From Chlamydomonas sphaeroides (Eukaryota > Chlorophyta > Chlorophyceae > Chlamydomonadales > Chlamydomonadaceae), in NCBI GenBank assembly GCA_001662425.1, contig BDDC01000220.1:1-64000 (forward strand): DNA of 64,000 bases, given 5' to 3'. The notes below the pieces were generated by a model, which did not search any database, was not told the origin of the DNA, and was given only the letters and a program-made list of their open reading frames with translations. Shown piece after piece: positions 22,773-33,059 of the stretch. The stretch's first letter is position 1, and the number at the start of each line of letters is the position of its first letter. Position numbers and translations under genes: made by a program.

Positions 22773-24679
22773 CGCCAGGACCCGCACTGGTGGTGGCCGG
22801 ACGTGGTACGGTAGCGGCCAGCTCGTCACCGGCACGGCAGCTGGCAGGCAGCTGGCAGGCCGCAGGCAGAGGCGGCCCTGTACGACGTCCGACAGCTGAT
22901 GGCGCCATTCGTATGACATGCGGCGGGTCGAGGAGCGGCAGCGGCGGGCCGCGCCTCACGAGCCGTGATGGAGCATGCGGGGGTTCGTGCCGTTGGGCGG
23001 TGGGAGCGCTGCTGTGCCATGCACGGTACGGCCCCCTTCGGTTTGTGCATGCTGCTGCGCAGTGGTTGCGGAGGCGCTGACGGGCGCTTGGCGGCTCTGG
23101 TGTCATCAGCCGCTGAGGCTGCTGCGCTTGAGTTGGCGCGAGGGCGTCTGGCAGATGGGGAAGCGGGCAGAGGAGTGGGGCCAAGTGCGGGCGGCAGGAT
23201 GGCACGAGGGGATGTGGCGGTGGCAGGTCTGGGTACCTACCTGCCCTGGCACGGTCGGCTGCCTGGGGGCCCCAGCCTCGAGCTGAGAAGGCCCTGGCGG
23301 ATAGTACGGTAGTTGCCGGCGGAGGATCTCAGCTACCACGACATTCAGGGGGCCCTCGCCCCCTCCTGCTGGCGCCCGAAAGCCCCAGCCCTCTCACAGC
23401 CCCAGCAACGCTGGCAGCAACCAGGGCAATGGTGCACCCAGACTGCTAGACACCGTCTGGAGGCGGTCTTGAGGGGGCCCACATAGGCCACCCCTGCACC
23501 ACGGTCTGTCAGGGGTGCCTGAACAGGGCCTCACGGAGGCTTGGCCACCAATTCTCGGGCCAACACCCGCCGCCCTCCCAGACAAGCAAAGCCTTGTACC
23601 GGCTCTGTCACGTTAAGCGCTGGTTGAGTAGGTGTGGCCGCCTGCATTCCAACGCCTTGAATGGAAGCAACCGCGCTGTTCGGGGGGGGGCCGGCAGCCC
23701 CAGACAAAGGACGGATTGGGGCTGCGCCCCTTTCCCATTCTGATGGGGACATACTTGTCTGACTTTAGGCAAGACTCCCTGATCGGAGGCGCGGCGGTGT
23801 TTGGGACTGAGTTGACGGCGAGGGCGGGTCCTGCCCGCTGACTGACAAGACTGAGCGACGCTCTCGGCGCACACGGGTCCCAGCCATGACGTCTCCTGGT
23901 ACCAGCAACTCCGTGGCTCAAGCCGCCTTACCTGTCGGCGCTAGGCGCCCTATAACCTAGCTCCACATAGCGCTACCTCTGCATGCGTACGTTACACAAG
24001 AGGATGGCTTGAGTGGCAGCTCGCGGATGGGCCCCATCGCTACCTTAGCGCGCCCCAACCCCAGGACGCAACACAACGGGGCGCAGCGCAGCAGCCGACC
24101 CGCCGCACCGCGTCGGCGGCGGCACGTGATCGGCAATGTACGTTGATCCCTCAACAATGCCGCGCGCTACCGTGGCGCCACAGGTGCCACGACAGCAAGG
24201 GCACGCCCAAACCAGCAACCCTAACAAGCACCAACGCACGGTCCCTTACTTGGCCCCAGCACCAGCGGGCAGGCCCACGTGCGCTGCAGACGTGCGTGCA
24301 ACCCCGCCTACGGCTACAAAACAACAAAACTCCCCATCCAGCGCCAACGTGCCCGACGCATACCCAACCCCCAGGGCCCGACATGTGTACGCACGCTGTC
24401 GTCATCCAAGCATGTCGCGTGTCGCAGCGGTGCAAGGGCCGATAGCAGGTTGCAGCGCTGAGCCGGAGCCAAGCTATTTGCGCTGTGTTGCGCGCCTGTG
24501 GCAGCCCCTGCACGGCGTGGCCAATCCGGGTGCTGTCCACAGCGCGCGGCGCGGCAGCTTAACGGCCCCAGCCGCAGCTGCCATCGGCGGCGCCTTGCTC
24601 AGCCGCTTGTGTCCCTTGCCTGGCTCCACTGCTGGCGAGACCCTGCGTCGCCCACCGCCCCTCACACAGTACAGCGACG
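22773..24679. other. Convergent intergenic region
   Basis: This 1.9 kb separates the UBXD8-like gene (+) from the leucine-rich gene (-). The part at 23330-23920 is less biased in composition and has open frames on both strands, but none shows a known motif. It may be decayed mobile DNA; I cannot show that. No gene is called. Confidence 0.45.
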
Positions 24680-26460
24680 CTACTGCGCGCCCCCGTCCCC
24701 ATCACCATCCCCCCCGGAGTCCCAATCCCCGTCCCCGTCCCCGTCCCCATCCCCGTCCCCATCCCCGTCCTCGTCCCCATCCCCGTCCCCGTCCCCGTCC
24801 CCGTCCCCGTCCCCCTCCCCGTCCCCGTCTTCGTTCCCACTGCCACCGCCATCCCCGCTGTCATGGGCGACCGCCAGCTCCAGCTCCTCCGGCAGCTCCG
24901 GCGGCTCCAGCGCCCCCGCCAGCCGCGCCAGCGCCGCCAGCGCCTCCGCCTCACGGTCGTGCCGCTCGCATGCCGGCGCCGAGGCCAAGGACGGCAGCGC
25001 CGCATCCCACAGCCCCTGCAGCACCTGGGGGCATCGAGGCAGGGACCTGGAGGCATCGGCGCGTGGCTGGGATGATTGGATGCCGTGTGGAGCCGGGCGG
25101 TGAGGCGCGCCTGCTAGGCAGCTGAAGGCCGTGGCGCGCACCCGGCCGCCATCGCGACTGCTGCCACCGGCCCGGCGCCCGACCCGGAAACCCCTGCACC
25201 CACCTGCTGCACCGCCTTCGTGACGGCGAAGACCGCAAGCTCCCACACGTCCTGGGGCAGGTAGCCGAGCGACCACGCACGCGCGTCCAGGCGCAGCGCC
25301 GTCAGCGCGCCCTGCTCGCGCCGCGAAGCGGCGAGGGACGACGCGGCCGCCGCAATGCGGGCCGCGGCATCCGGGGATCGGCAGGCCAGCAGCAGCGTGG
25401 ACGCGGCCGGCAGGGGCTGGCAGGCGCTGATCAGAGGCTGCCAGCAGTACTGGTCGCCGGGGGCTGGGGGCTGGCCGGCCGCTTGCTCGAGCAGCCAGCG
25501 AAGCCACGACTCCAGTGGCGCGGGGCAGGCACAGAGGATGGAGGCGAAGGGGCCGCGCAGGAGCACCAGGCCGCCGCTGCGGCAGCTGGCGCCGGCGGCG
25601 GCGGCCAAGCCGCTGCCCGCCTCCGCCGGGCCCGCTGCCGGCAACGCCGAGGCCGCCAGACGGTCGACCGCCAGCCGCAGGATCTCCGCGCAGGGTGCAT
25701 TCGACAGCGAGAGGGGCATGTGGGTCGGCGAAGCGGCGGCGGCCTGGGCCCCCGCGGCCTCACCGCCCGGTGCGGGCACCAGGTGCAGCTGCAGCTGCAG
25801 GCCCGCCAGGTCGATGCGCTCCGGCAGCACGCGCAGGTTGTGGTGCAGGCTCTGGACGCACCGCAGCAGCGCAGCCCGCGAGTCGATCCAGTCCTGGGCG
25901 GCGCGCCAGCGGCGGAAGACGACGGTGACGTGCGCGTGGCTCGCGCGGCTGGCGAGCTCGCGCAGCGGGCCGAGGCCCATGGTGGAGCTGGGGTCGTGTA
26001 GCTCCAGGTGCTCGAGGCGCAGGCGGCGCAGGATCACGCTGGGGTCCTGGAGGAGCGGGCTGCGCAGCAGCAGGCTGAGGCCACGAGCCACGTCTTCGAG
26101 GCTGCAGTACGCATAAGGTCGCTTGCGTACGGTGATGTCTAACTCGCGGATTTTGCCGTCGGCCCCGCGGCGCAGGTCCAGGCACGCCCTGCCGAGCCAC
26201 TGGTGGTTGAGGAGGGTGATCTGCTCCAGGGCGGGCGGCAGCTGTCCCAGCAGGCTGGGCCAGCCTCCGCTCCAGCAGTCCAGCGTCAGCTCTCGCAGCC
26301 GCGCGGGTTGCGCCAGGGCTGCGAGCGCCGCCGGAGGCAGCGATGCAGACTTGATGGTCAGGCGGCGGAGGGTGCCGGCAACGGCGGTGGCGCCGTCAAG
26401 GCAGGCGCAGCTGGCAAGGACCAGCGCCTGCAGCGCGTGGGCTGCGAGCGCCTGATACAT
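24680..26460 (-). CDS. Leucine-rich protein with Asp/Gly repeat tail
   Basis: Two exons: 26460-25204 and 25024-24680, 533 residues. The N-terminal part has irregular leucine-rich spacing (GTLRRLTIKSASLPPAALAA, RLRELTLDCWSG, LRRLRLEHLELHD), as in algal LRR-only or F-box/LRR proteins. The middle is alpha-helical and Ala-rich. The C-terminus after HDSGDGGGSGNEDG is a long Gly-Asp repeat encoded by a hexanucleotide array. No catalytic motif is visible and the function is unknown. The frame upstream of the chosen ATG stays open back to an acceptor at 26550 and encodes another leucine-rich segment (WLPSLRALDLSGLRPHIWH), but it is broken by TGA at 26484-26482. An earlier candidate exon (26659-26591) is in phase with it. 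The true start is therefore uncertain, and the gene may be truncated in this strain. Confidence 0.65.
24726..24829 (+). repeat. CCCCGT/CCCCAT hexanucleotide array
   Basis: About 17 tandem hexamers, read on the minus strand as GGGGAC/GGGGAT/GAGGAC. They encode the Gly-Asp repeat in the last exon of the leucine-rich gene. Confidence 0.85.
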
Positions 26461-27639
26461 AAGGTGCTGCTCCAGCGGGTCTCAGTGCCAGATGTGGGGA
26501 CGTAGACCGGAGAGGTCCAGCGCTCTGAGCGATGGCAGCCAGGCGGCGAGCTGTGCGACGGCGGTCCTTCCTCACGCCCAACGCCCCTACCTGGTTGGCT
26601 TGGCTTGGAACGTTGGCGTCGATCACAGCGTGGTAAGCTACTATCCCATGCGTACGCATTGTTCAGAGCACACAGCGCATAATACCACCGCCGCTCCAAC
26701 ACCCTCACGATGCGAACCTTGCCGTTTACGCGTATGTGCACGGTCGCATATGCGAGCGCCACAACTTCTTGCACAGAATGCGGCATCCCCGGGCAGAAGA
26801 CCTTGAAGACCCCGCTGCCCGCACCGGCCCCTTACATTTCCGCATCCTCGGCCCGAACCTGCCCGAAGTCGCAGCTCAAGCAGTCAACCCTGCTCCCGAT
26901 GCTCCCGAGCTCACAAAGCGCCCTGCAGCTGCCCCCGTCTCTTGCGGGCGCAGGTGCTTAATCTCAGCCCTGCCATCCAGGGCGGGGAGCCCCTGATGCC
27001 ACCCGCAGCCTCCCACACGCTGCCCTCGCTCGCTGCCCTCGCTTACCAGAGCTAAAAACAGGCAAGACTGACAAGACTGACAAGACTGACAAGACTGACA
27101 AGACTGACAAGACTGACAAGACTGCAGTTTGACCATCGCAACCGCAACCTCGGGACGACCACAAGTCGGGACCCGACGCTTCACGCGGGCCGCGTACCGC
27201 CGCAAAGCCCCCGCAGCACCGACCGAGCGCTATAGGCAACAGCACACACAAAGCTGCACCTCAGCGCCGCACTCAGCCTGCGAAGCTGCCAGCCGCCAGC
27301 CGCCAGGCCCTTTCACGCCAGCCTGAGGCACGTGTCGCGTTCTCGATGCCCATGCGTCCGCTCAGGGCCCAGGCGGCCGCCCTGGCCTGCTCAGGCCGCC
27401 TCCGACCTCGACGCCCAGGGCACGGCCGCGGCGGCCCCAGGCCCCACCGCGCCTCCCATGCCCGGCGGCCCCCTGTGGCCTCCAGGCCCCAAGCCGACCC
27501 GGGTGCAGCGGTGGCGGCGCCAGGCTCCGCCACGGCTCCCCTGCTAAGGACCCTCCAGTACATGCGGCATCCAGGCGCTCCGACCCCCGCCTCGCTGGCT
27601 GGCCGCCCCCTTCCAGCGCCCCCTTCCAGCGCCCCTCGC
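26461..27639. other. Intergenic region with minisatellite
   Basis: Between the start of the leucine-rich gene and the stop of the methyltransferase, both on the minus strand. The part next to 26460 may be 5' exons of the leucine-rich gene (26550-26461 and 26659-26591). The rest holds a 9-bp array and no supported gene. Confidence 0.5.
27063..27124. repeat. 9-bp minisatellite CAAGACTGA
   Basis: About seven perfect tandem copies of CAAGACTGA. Confidence 0.9.
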
Positions 27640-30600
27640 TTATGCCTTGATGCCCATGACGCAGCGGTGGCGGTGGTCTGTCTCCACAGTCACCACCTCG
27701 CGGAAGCCGCCAGCGCGCATAGCAGCCTGAGGGGAGGAGTGGAGGGGCGGAAGGGGGCGGAGGGCAGGCGAGGTGTAGGTTGCGGTGGTGGTGCGGGCCG
27801 GGGCGAGGTAAGGTGATGGGCCGGGTTCCTGGGCCGGACGGCGCGGCTGCAGGTGGTGTGCGGGGGCGTGGTGTGGGGGTCGGGGTTTGAGGCCGTGGTT
27901 GACCCGGGGCGGCGCACGGTACCGACGCCCGCCGTACAGCGGCACGTGTGGTGTGCTGAACACCTGCCGCACACACACTCTGTTACTTCCCTTGAACTTG
28001 AACACACGCGGAGCATGTACCTTGAGCTGACAAACGCGCACATGCCCACCTCGAGGTCGAAGCTGTAGTACTCGTCGGACCAGGGCTCGGTGGACTTCAT
28101 GAGAGTGAAGATTGCGGGCGGCAGGTTCTGGATGGTGCTGGACCTGGAGGGGGTGGCGGCCGCCGGCGGCGGTTGGTTAGGATTTGACGCTTACACAGGA
28201 GAGCGCGCGCGTGTACGAGCATGCCGCTGTGCCTACGGTTCGTGCCACCAGCCGTCTGCGTGGGTTCCTGCCCGCTCACATCGGGTTGTTGTCAGATTGC
28301 TTACAGCGACTACCATGTGAAACTATGTATGGTGCTTCGATCTGAGACCTACGACACCCGACAACACCAGTAGCCTTCCCAGGAACCCAGGCCCCCCATG
28401 CTCACTTGGGGTTGTTGTCGATGAAGGCCAGCACGCCGCCCGTCTTGAGCACACGGTGCGAGTCGGCCACGAACGAGGAGATGGCGGCCTGAGCGCGGGG
28501 AAACATAATGGCAAGAGGATGAGTTGCCGCGTGACCACGGTAGCAGACCACAGAACGCGATTGCACGGAGGAGGGGGTCGGAGCGTGGGGTCGGAAGGGG
28601 CGCCACAACACAGTGTGTGAGGCGGGAATGGGGGACGCTGGTTCGGCACATACGCATGCGCTCGGTCGGGTCCCACGCTTTGCACCTTCCCACCAGGTCT
28701 GTTCCCACCGCTCAAATGTCCGCCCTCACGCACAGCTTCGGGCAATCGTGGGTTGCGCACAGACAGCCGCAAACGCACACGGCCATTCACACACGGGGTG
28801 GTACCGTACTCAGTTTCAGCCCTAAAAAGTTGAACACACGCTCTCCCCCTTTCCCCTCGGGCCTTTTACCCCCTCGCCCTCACCTGGGGGCACTCGTGGA
28901 TCACGAAGTTGTAGTTGACCATGTCCAGGGAGCCGGCCGCAAAGGGCGAGGCCTCCGCAAGGCCGCGCACGTAGGTCACGGGCGCCATGTCCTGTTTGTT
29001 GGGGCGGGGCCAGGCAGGGGGCGGGGGGAGGCAGGGACCGCAGCTTGGCGCACGCGGGCCGGACAAGCGCTGCGCACATGCCCTGCTGACGAGGCCATTG
29101 TGCATTCAGGGGACAGGCACGGGTTCGGAGTGTGCCCCCGATGTGGGTCATGTGGGTCATGTGGGTCATGTGGGTCATGTGGGTCATGTGCGCCCCCGCG
29201 ACGCCGTGACTGCAGGCCCCCAGATGGATGGGGGTCTGGGGTGCGTGCTAGTGCGCGCTGTTTGCGCCGCAGTACGTGACCACAGGCGCTGGCGGCGCAG
29301 GCCACCGCCCGGAGGCTGCTCCCAGGCCTGCCTCCTGCCCGCCGCCGCGGCCGCACTTTGGTCTCGCCACGCGCCTCAGCCTGCCGCCGGCTGTACTCGG
29401 CGACCGCCAGGAAATAGGGGCTGAGGTCCAGGCCCGTGACCTGGAGGAGCACGGGCGGGGAGGGCGTGGGGGCAGTACCACGGGAGTAACGAACTAGTTG
29501 CAACTCCTCAAGCGTAAGCCCGGGCCCAATGCTGATAGCGTGGCGCCCCCCGCGTGGGGGCAGGGGGAGCTGCGGGAGGATGCGACATACTGCTGCTGCC
29601 GCTGCTGCCGTGTTGCGGTGTTGCCATCGTCGCTGCCCTAGCCAGCGCCGCTGCCGCCACGCCGCGCTGTGCCGCCCGCCCCCGCCCTCCCCACCTGCGC
29701 CTGCGGGAACTGCTTGGCCAGCCATAGCGTGCTGAGGCCGGTGGAGCAGCCCATGTCCACAATGCTGGCTGGCAGCTGCAGCCCGTGCGTCGAGTGGTAG
29801 CCCTGGGGGGGAGAGGAAGGGGTGGGGGGCGAGGGCCGGTCGGGGAAGAGGGTCGGGATTGTAGGGTGGGAAGGGTAGGCCCCCGTACCAACGCCGGTGT
29901 CGTGGACCGACCAAAGGGGCCTGGGGGCCTGCGGGCTTGCTGCCGCCGTACCTTGAGCGCATCGGTGACGCGGCTGCGCAGCTCCGTGAAGCACTGCGGG
30001 CAGGGGGCGCGCGCGGGCGGGGGCGCTGAGCGGGACGGCAGGGCTCGTTCACGCTCGCCCCTGTCCCGCTCTTACGCCCTCTCCTGCGCCTCGCCTCGGC
30101 CCGCACACGCGCACGCCCCACCTTGTCAGCGGACCAGTCCGTCTTGTCCTGGCGAGGGAGGGAGGACAGGGCGCAGGCGCAGGAATCAGGACGCAGGGGC
30201 AGCGGCATGGGGGGCATGGGGGGGTCCGCCTTGCACTGCCACCCGGCCGGCGCCAGGGGCCGGCCCCACGCACGTAGCCGCTAGACCCTGGCTCCTGGGT
30301 GCGTGTGTGTCCTACTATGATGTTCAATATGATACGAAACCGATATGATGTCAATAACATCGTGGCGCCACACCTTGAAGGTGCGGATGCCCATGGCGTA
30401 CGTGGCGGGCTCCACCTCGTATGCGGCCAGCCACTCCAGGTTGCCGGTCTCGTAGGCGTGGAAGGGCTTCAGGTAGTACGACGGGTACGACACGGCCGTC
30501 TGCTCGTACTGCGCTTTGAGCTCCTCCAGCTGCACGCACGGCGGTACGGCGGTACGGGATGGGTTGGGGCGGGGGTTGGCGGGGTGAATGGTCCGGCCGG

Positions 30601-32318
30601 GTGGGGTCGGCCATCAAGGTGCCCAGGGTTCATTGGCCTGGAGGCTGCGCAGCGCCCCCAGGCCATGGGCCCGTCGGTGGGAGGCCATCGATGGGGGCCC
30701 ATCGGTGGAGGGGTGATGTGGGTCAGGGGAGGCTGCACGGCTGCCAAAAGCTCCAAAGCCGCACTCGCTGGGTGACGGGTCGGTCGCGGCGGGGCAGGTG
30801 TCATGGACGGGCAGCTCGACGACTGCCCCAGCAGTGCCGGAGCGCCGCACGGAAGAGCGGAAGGACAGTGTGCGTCAGGGCAGGCCAGGCGGTGTGGCCG
30901 GCAGCGGCAGGGCGGGCCAGTGCCAGGCCTGGGGGCGCACGCGTGTGCGTCCGCTCCCAATCGAAGCCCCCAGCCCAGGATGCATGCACGAATGAACGTG
31001 AGCCCAGGCTGCCCCTCGCCCCTCGGCCCCTTGAGCTGCGGCCGCTTCTCCTTTCTCGAGCATGCGGTGTTTACCTTCAAGGAAAGCAACGGAGTAACAC
31101 GCGGCACCTCGAGGCGGTGGTGACGCATTGGTCGTGCGTAACGGGCGGTGTTGTGTGCAGCTAGCGACCCCGGCGCTCACGTCCCGCCGCCGCCCCCTCA
31201 CCTCCTTGAGCTGCGACAGCTCCTTGACATGCGCGTCCCACCGCACTCCGCGTCCCTCGGCCGAGTTCTTCATGGCCTGAGGGCCGGCCAGGGTAGGCCC
31301 GAGGGCGACGGCGGTGGCGGCGTGTTCATTTCAGGCCACAGAGAGCAACGACGGCGGTCGTGGTGTGTGTGTGGGCAGGGTGGTGGCAGGCAAGGGCAAT
31401 CTCGCACACACGCGTGGCCGGCACTGGACACGGCGGCTACCGCGTATGCGACCCAGCGCGATGTGTTATGCTGGCTGGCCTCCTAGCGTAGGGCAACCAA
31501 GAGGCCCGCAACGCCGCGCGGCTGCGGCCTCGAGGCGAAGCCCGTCGCCCCAATGCCGCGGCCTTCCGCCGAAGGCCCTGCACCTGGGCCCTACGTCAGG
31601 GCCTTCCGCCAGGGCCCTACGTCAGGGCCCTTTGCCAGGGCCCTACGCCAGGGCCGTCCGTCAGGGCCCGGGTATTGTGCCCTCAGCTGGCGCTTTCTGG
31701 GCCGAGCCCCCGGGCGGACGGCCGGGTCACGGCCAAGAAGAGGTTCGTTCCCAGCGGCGGGCACGAGGCGGCTGCCCGCAAGTGCTGCTCCGCCAGGCAC
31801 CCCGAGCCCGGCGCGGCCTGCGCCAACCGCCCGATGCCTGACGAACTTGGCCCCGCCCTGGAGTCGCTGTCGCTCGCGAGCAGCAACGCTGGCCCTGACC
31901 CGGCGGTTCACAACCGTGGCCAAGTCTACCGCCGGTCAATGGCGTTGGTGAAGAGCCGCACCTGCTTGGCTAGCACCTTCATGGCGCCGTACAGAGGGGG
32001 CGTGTTGATGGCCCAGTTGACCGCGCGCGACAGCATGCTGTCACCTGTGGGGCGTCGCGAGGGCCGGACGTTTGCGGTCGTGGTGGCAGAAGGGAGGCCG
32101 CGTGCAGGCTGGCCGCGAGTGGGCAGCAGCTGGGAGCTGGCGTGAGACGCGGGGAAGGGTGTGGTGCCGGAGCCCGTACCTGTCCAGGCCGGCTTCTCGC
32201 GGCCAGCTGGTGCTGCCACCTCGGCTCGAACCACCACCGCTGCTCTCCGCTGTGCACGGCAAGCGCCGAACACATGGCGAGAGGAGCAGGACGGCAGAGC
32301 AGTGCCAGTCGCGGCCAT
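27640..32318 (-). CDS. SAM-dependent methyltransferase, probably plastid-targeted
   Basis: Twelve exons: 32318-32180, 32044-31962, 31276-31202, 30529-30374, 30148-30122, 29993-29952, 29802-29695, 29440-29357, 28991-28884, 28488-28406, 28143-28050 and 27726-27640. They total 1086 nt (361 residues), with all phases consistent. The N-terminus (TALPSCSSRHVFGACRAQRR) is Ser/Arg/Ala-rich without acids, like a chloroplast transit peptide. A conserved block, SYPSYYLKPFHAYETGNLEW, precedes the class I methyltransferase fold. Motif I is SIVDMGCSTGLSTLWLA; post-I is VTGLDLSPYFLAVAEYS; later blocks are SLDMVNYNFVIHECPQ and VLKTGGVLAFIDNNPK. The end, TLMKSTEPWSDEYYSFDLE, matches the C-terminal block I associate with uncharacterised plant plastid methyltransferases. 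The substrate is unknown; the UbiE/COQ5-like fold suggests a small molecule. The fifth exon is only 27 nt (DKTDWSADK). Confidence 0.9.
27963..28015 (+). repeat. Dispersed repeat, copy C (diverged)
   Basis: Ends in TTGAACACACGCGG after a CTCTGTTACTT stretch, resembling the other copies. It lies in the last intron of the methyltransferase. Confidence 0.35.
28794..28845 (+). repeat. Dispersed repeat, copy D
   Basis: GGGGTGGTACCGTACTCAG followed by CAGCCCTAAAAAGTTGAACA aligns with the minus strand of 42563-42638. It lies in a methyltransferase intron. Confidence 0.55.
29141..29190. repeat. 9-bp tandem array ATGTGGGTC
   Basis: Five and a half perfect copies in the intron between methyltransferase exons 8 and 9. 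The unit is the reverse complement of the coding repeat at 9655-9681. Confidence 0.9.
31597..31671. repeat. 13-bp tandem array CAGGGCCCTACGY
   Basis: CAGGGCC recurs exactly every 13 bp at 31597, 31610, 31623, 31636, 31649 and 31662, with variable ends. It lies in the second intron of the methyltransferase. Confidence 0.85.
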
Positions 32319-33059
32319 CGCGAGCGTCGGTAGCTACGGAGCGGTCTTGCAACTCTTGCTGTGCAAAGATCGAGATCGGTAGGCTCAGATGGCAGAAGGC
32401 TGCGGTGCAGCAACTTCGCGATTGTGGATGTTCGGTCGGCACACGCGATTCGGGTTAATGTGTGAGAGAGTAGCTGCACCCGTTGGTATTCGTGTGGCTC
32501 TTGTCCGTATGTGTTGCGAAGGCCGCTTGCGAAGCAATGGTGTACCGTGCCGGTACTGTATCCAACACCTGAACGCCGAAGCACGACGAGATCCAACGAG
32601 CAAGCTCAGACACTCATGTACAAAGCTTTGCAGCGATTCTCACATGGCAGGAGGAACCCCCTTCGACACGAACCACATTATCATGCCACCCAGTGATTCC
32701 GCGCTTCTCAGCAGCCAGCAACGCAAGCTCCTCGGCCCCTTGGCGCCAATCACAAGACACTCGCGCAACGCCCGCACCTAGAACCGCTGCCTAACAATCC
32801 GTCCCTCACCACCTACTAACGGTTGCAACCCGACACAGTTCGCCTGGTTGGCAGCACGCCTGCAGCCTGCGCTCCTCTACTTCCGCGACATGCATCGCCC
32901 TCCCGCGCGATCGCATATCGCCGCGATCGCACATCGCCATAAAACTGAGCCGAGGCTGTCCACACCAGCCCCTATCGCAGACCCGTGCACCCAACGCCAC
33001 CAAACCTCAAGGCCCAAAGCTAGCCCCGCCGCCTCGACTCGCAGCTCCTATCACCCCTC
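32319..33059. other. Intergenic: methyltransferase promoter and PP2C-RGG 3' UTR
   Basis: These 741 bp are relatively AT-rich between 32380 and 32830, consistent with a promoter for the minus-strand methyltransferase. No gene is supported. Confidence 0.5.

Noticed and set aside
24136..25125. 329-codon plus-strand open frame over the hexanucleotide array
   Set aside because: It is the antisense of the leucine-rich gene's last exon; Arg-Pro repeats come from the CCCCGT array.
26482..26484. TGA in the leucine-rich gene as a selenocysteine codon
   Set aside because: The context is not a redox motif and no SECIS-like structure was identified. A nonsense change or an error is simpler.
27640..32318. 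Assignment of the methyltransferase to a specific UbiE/COQ5 enzyme of quinone synthesis
   Set aside because: The fold motifs fit class I methyltransferases in general, but the conserved YPSYYLKPFHAYETG block is not a UbiE signature I can vouch for.
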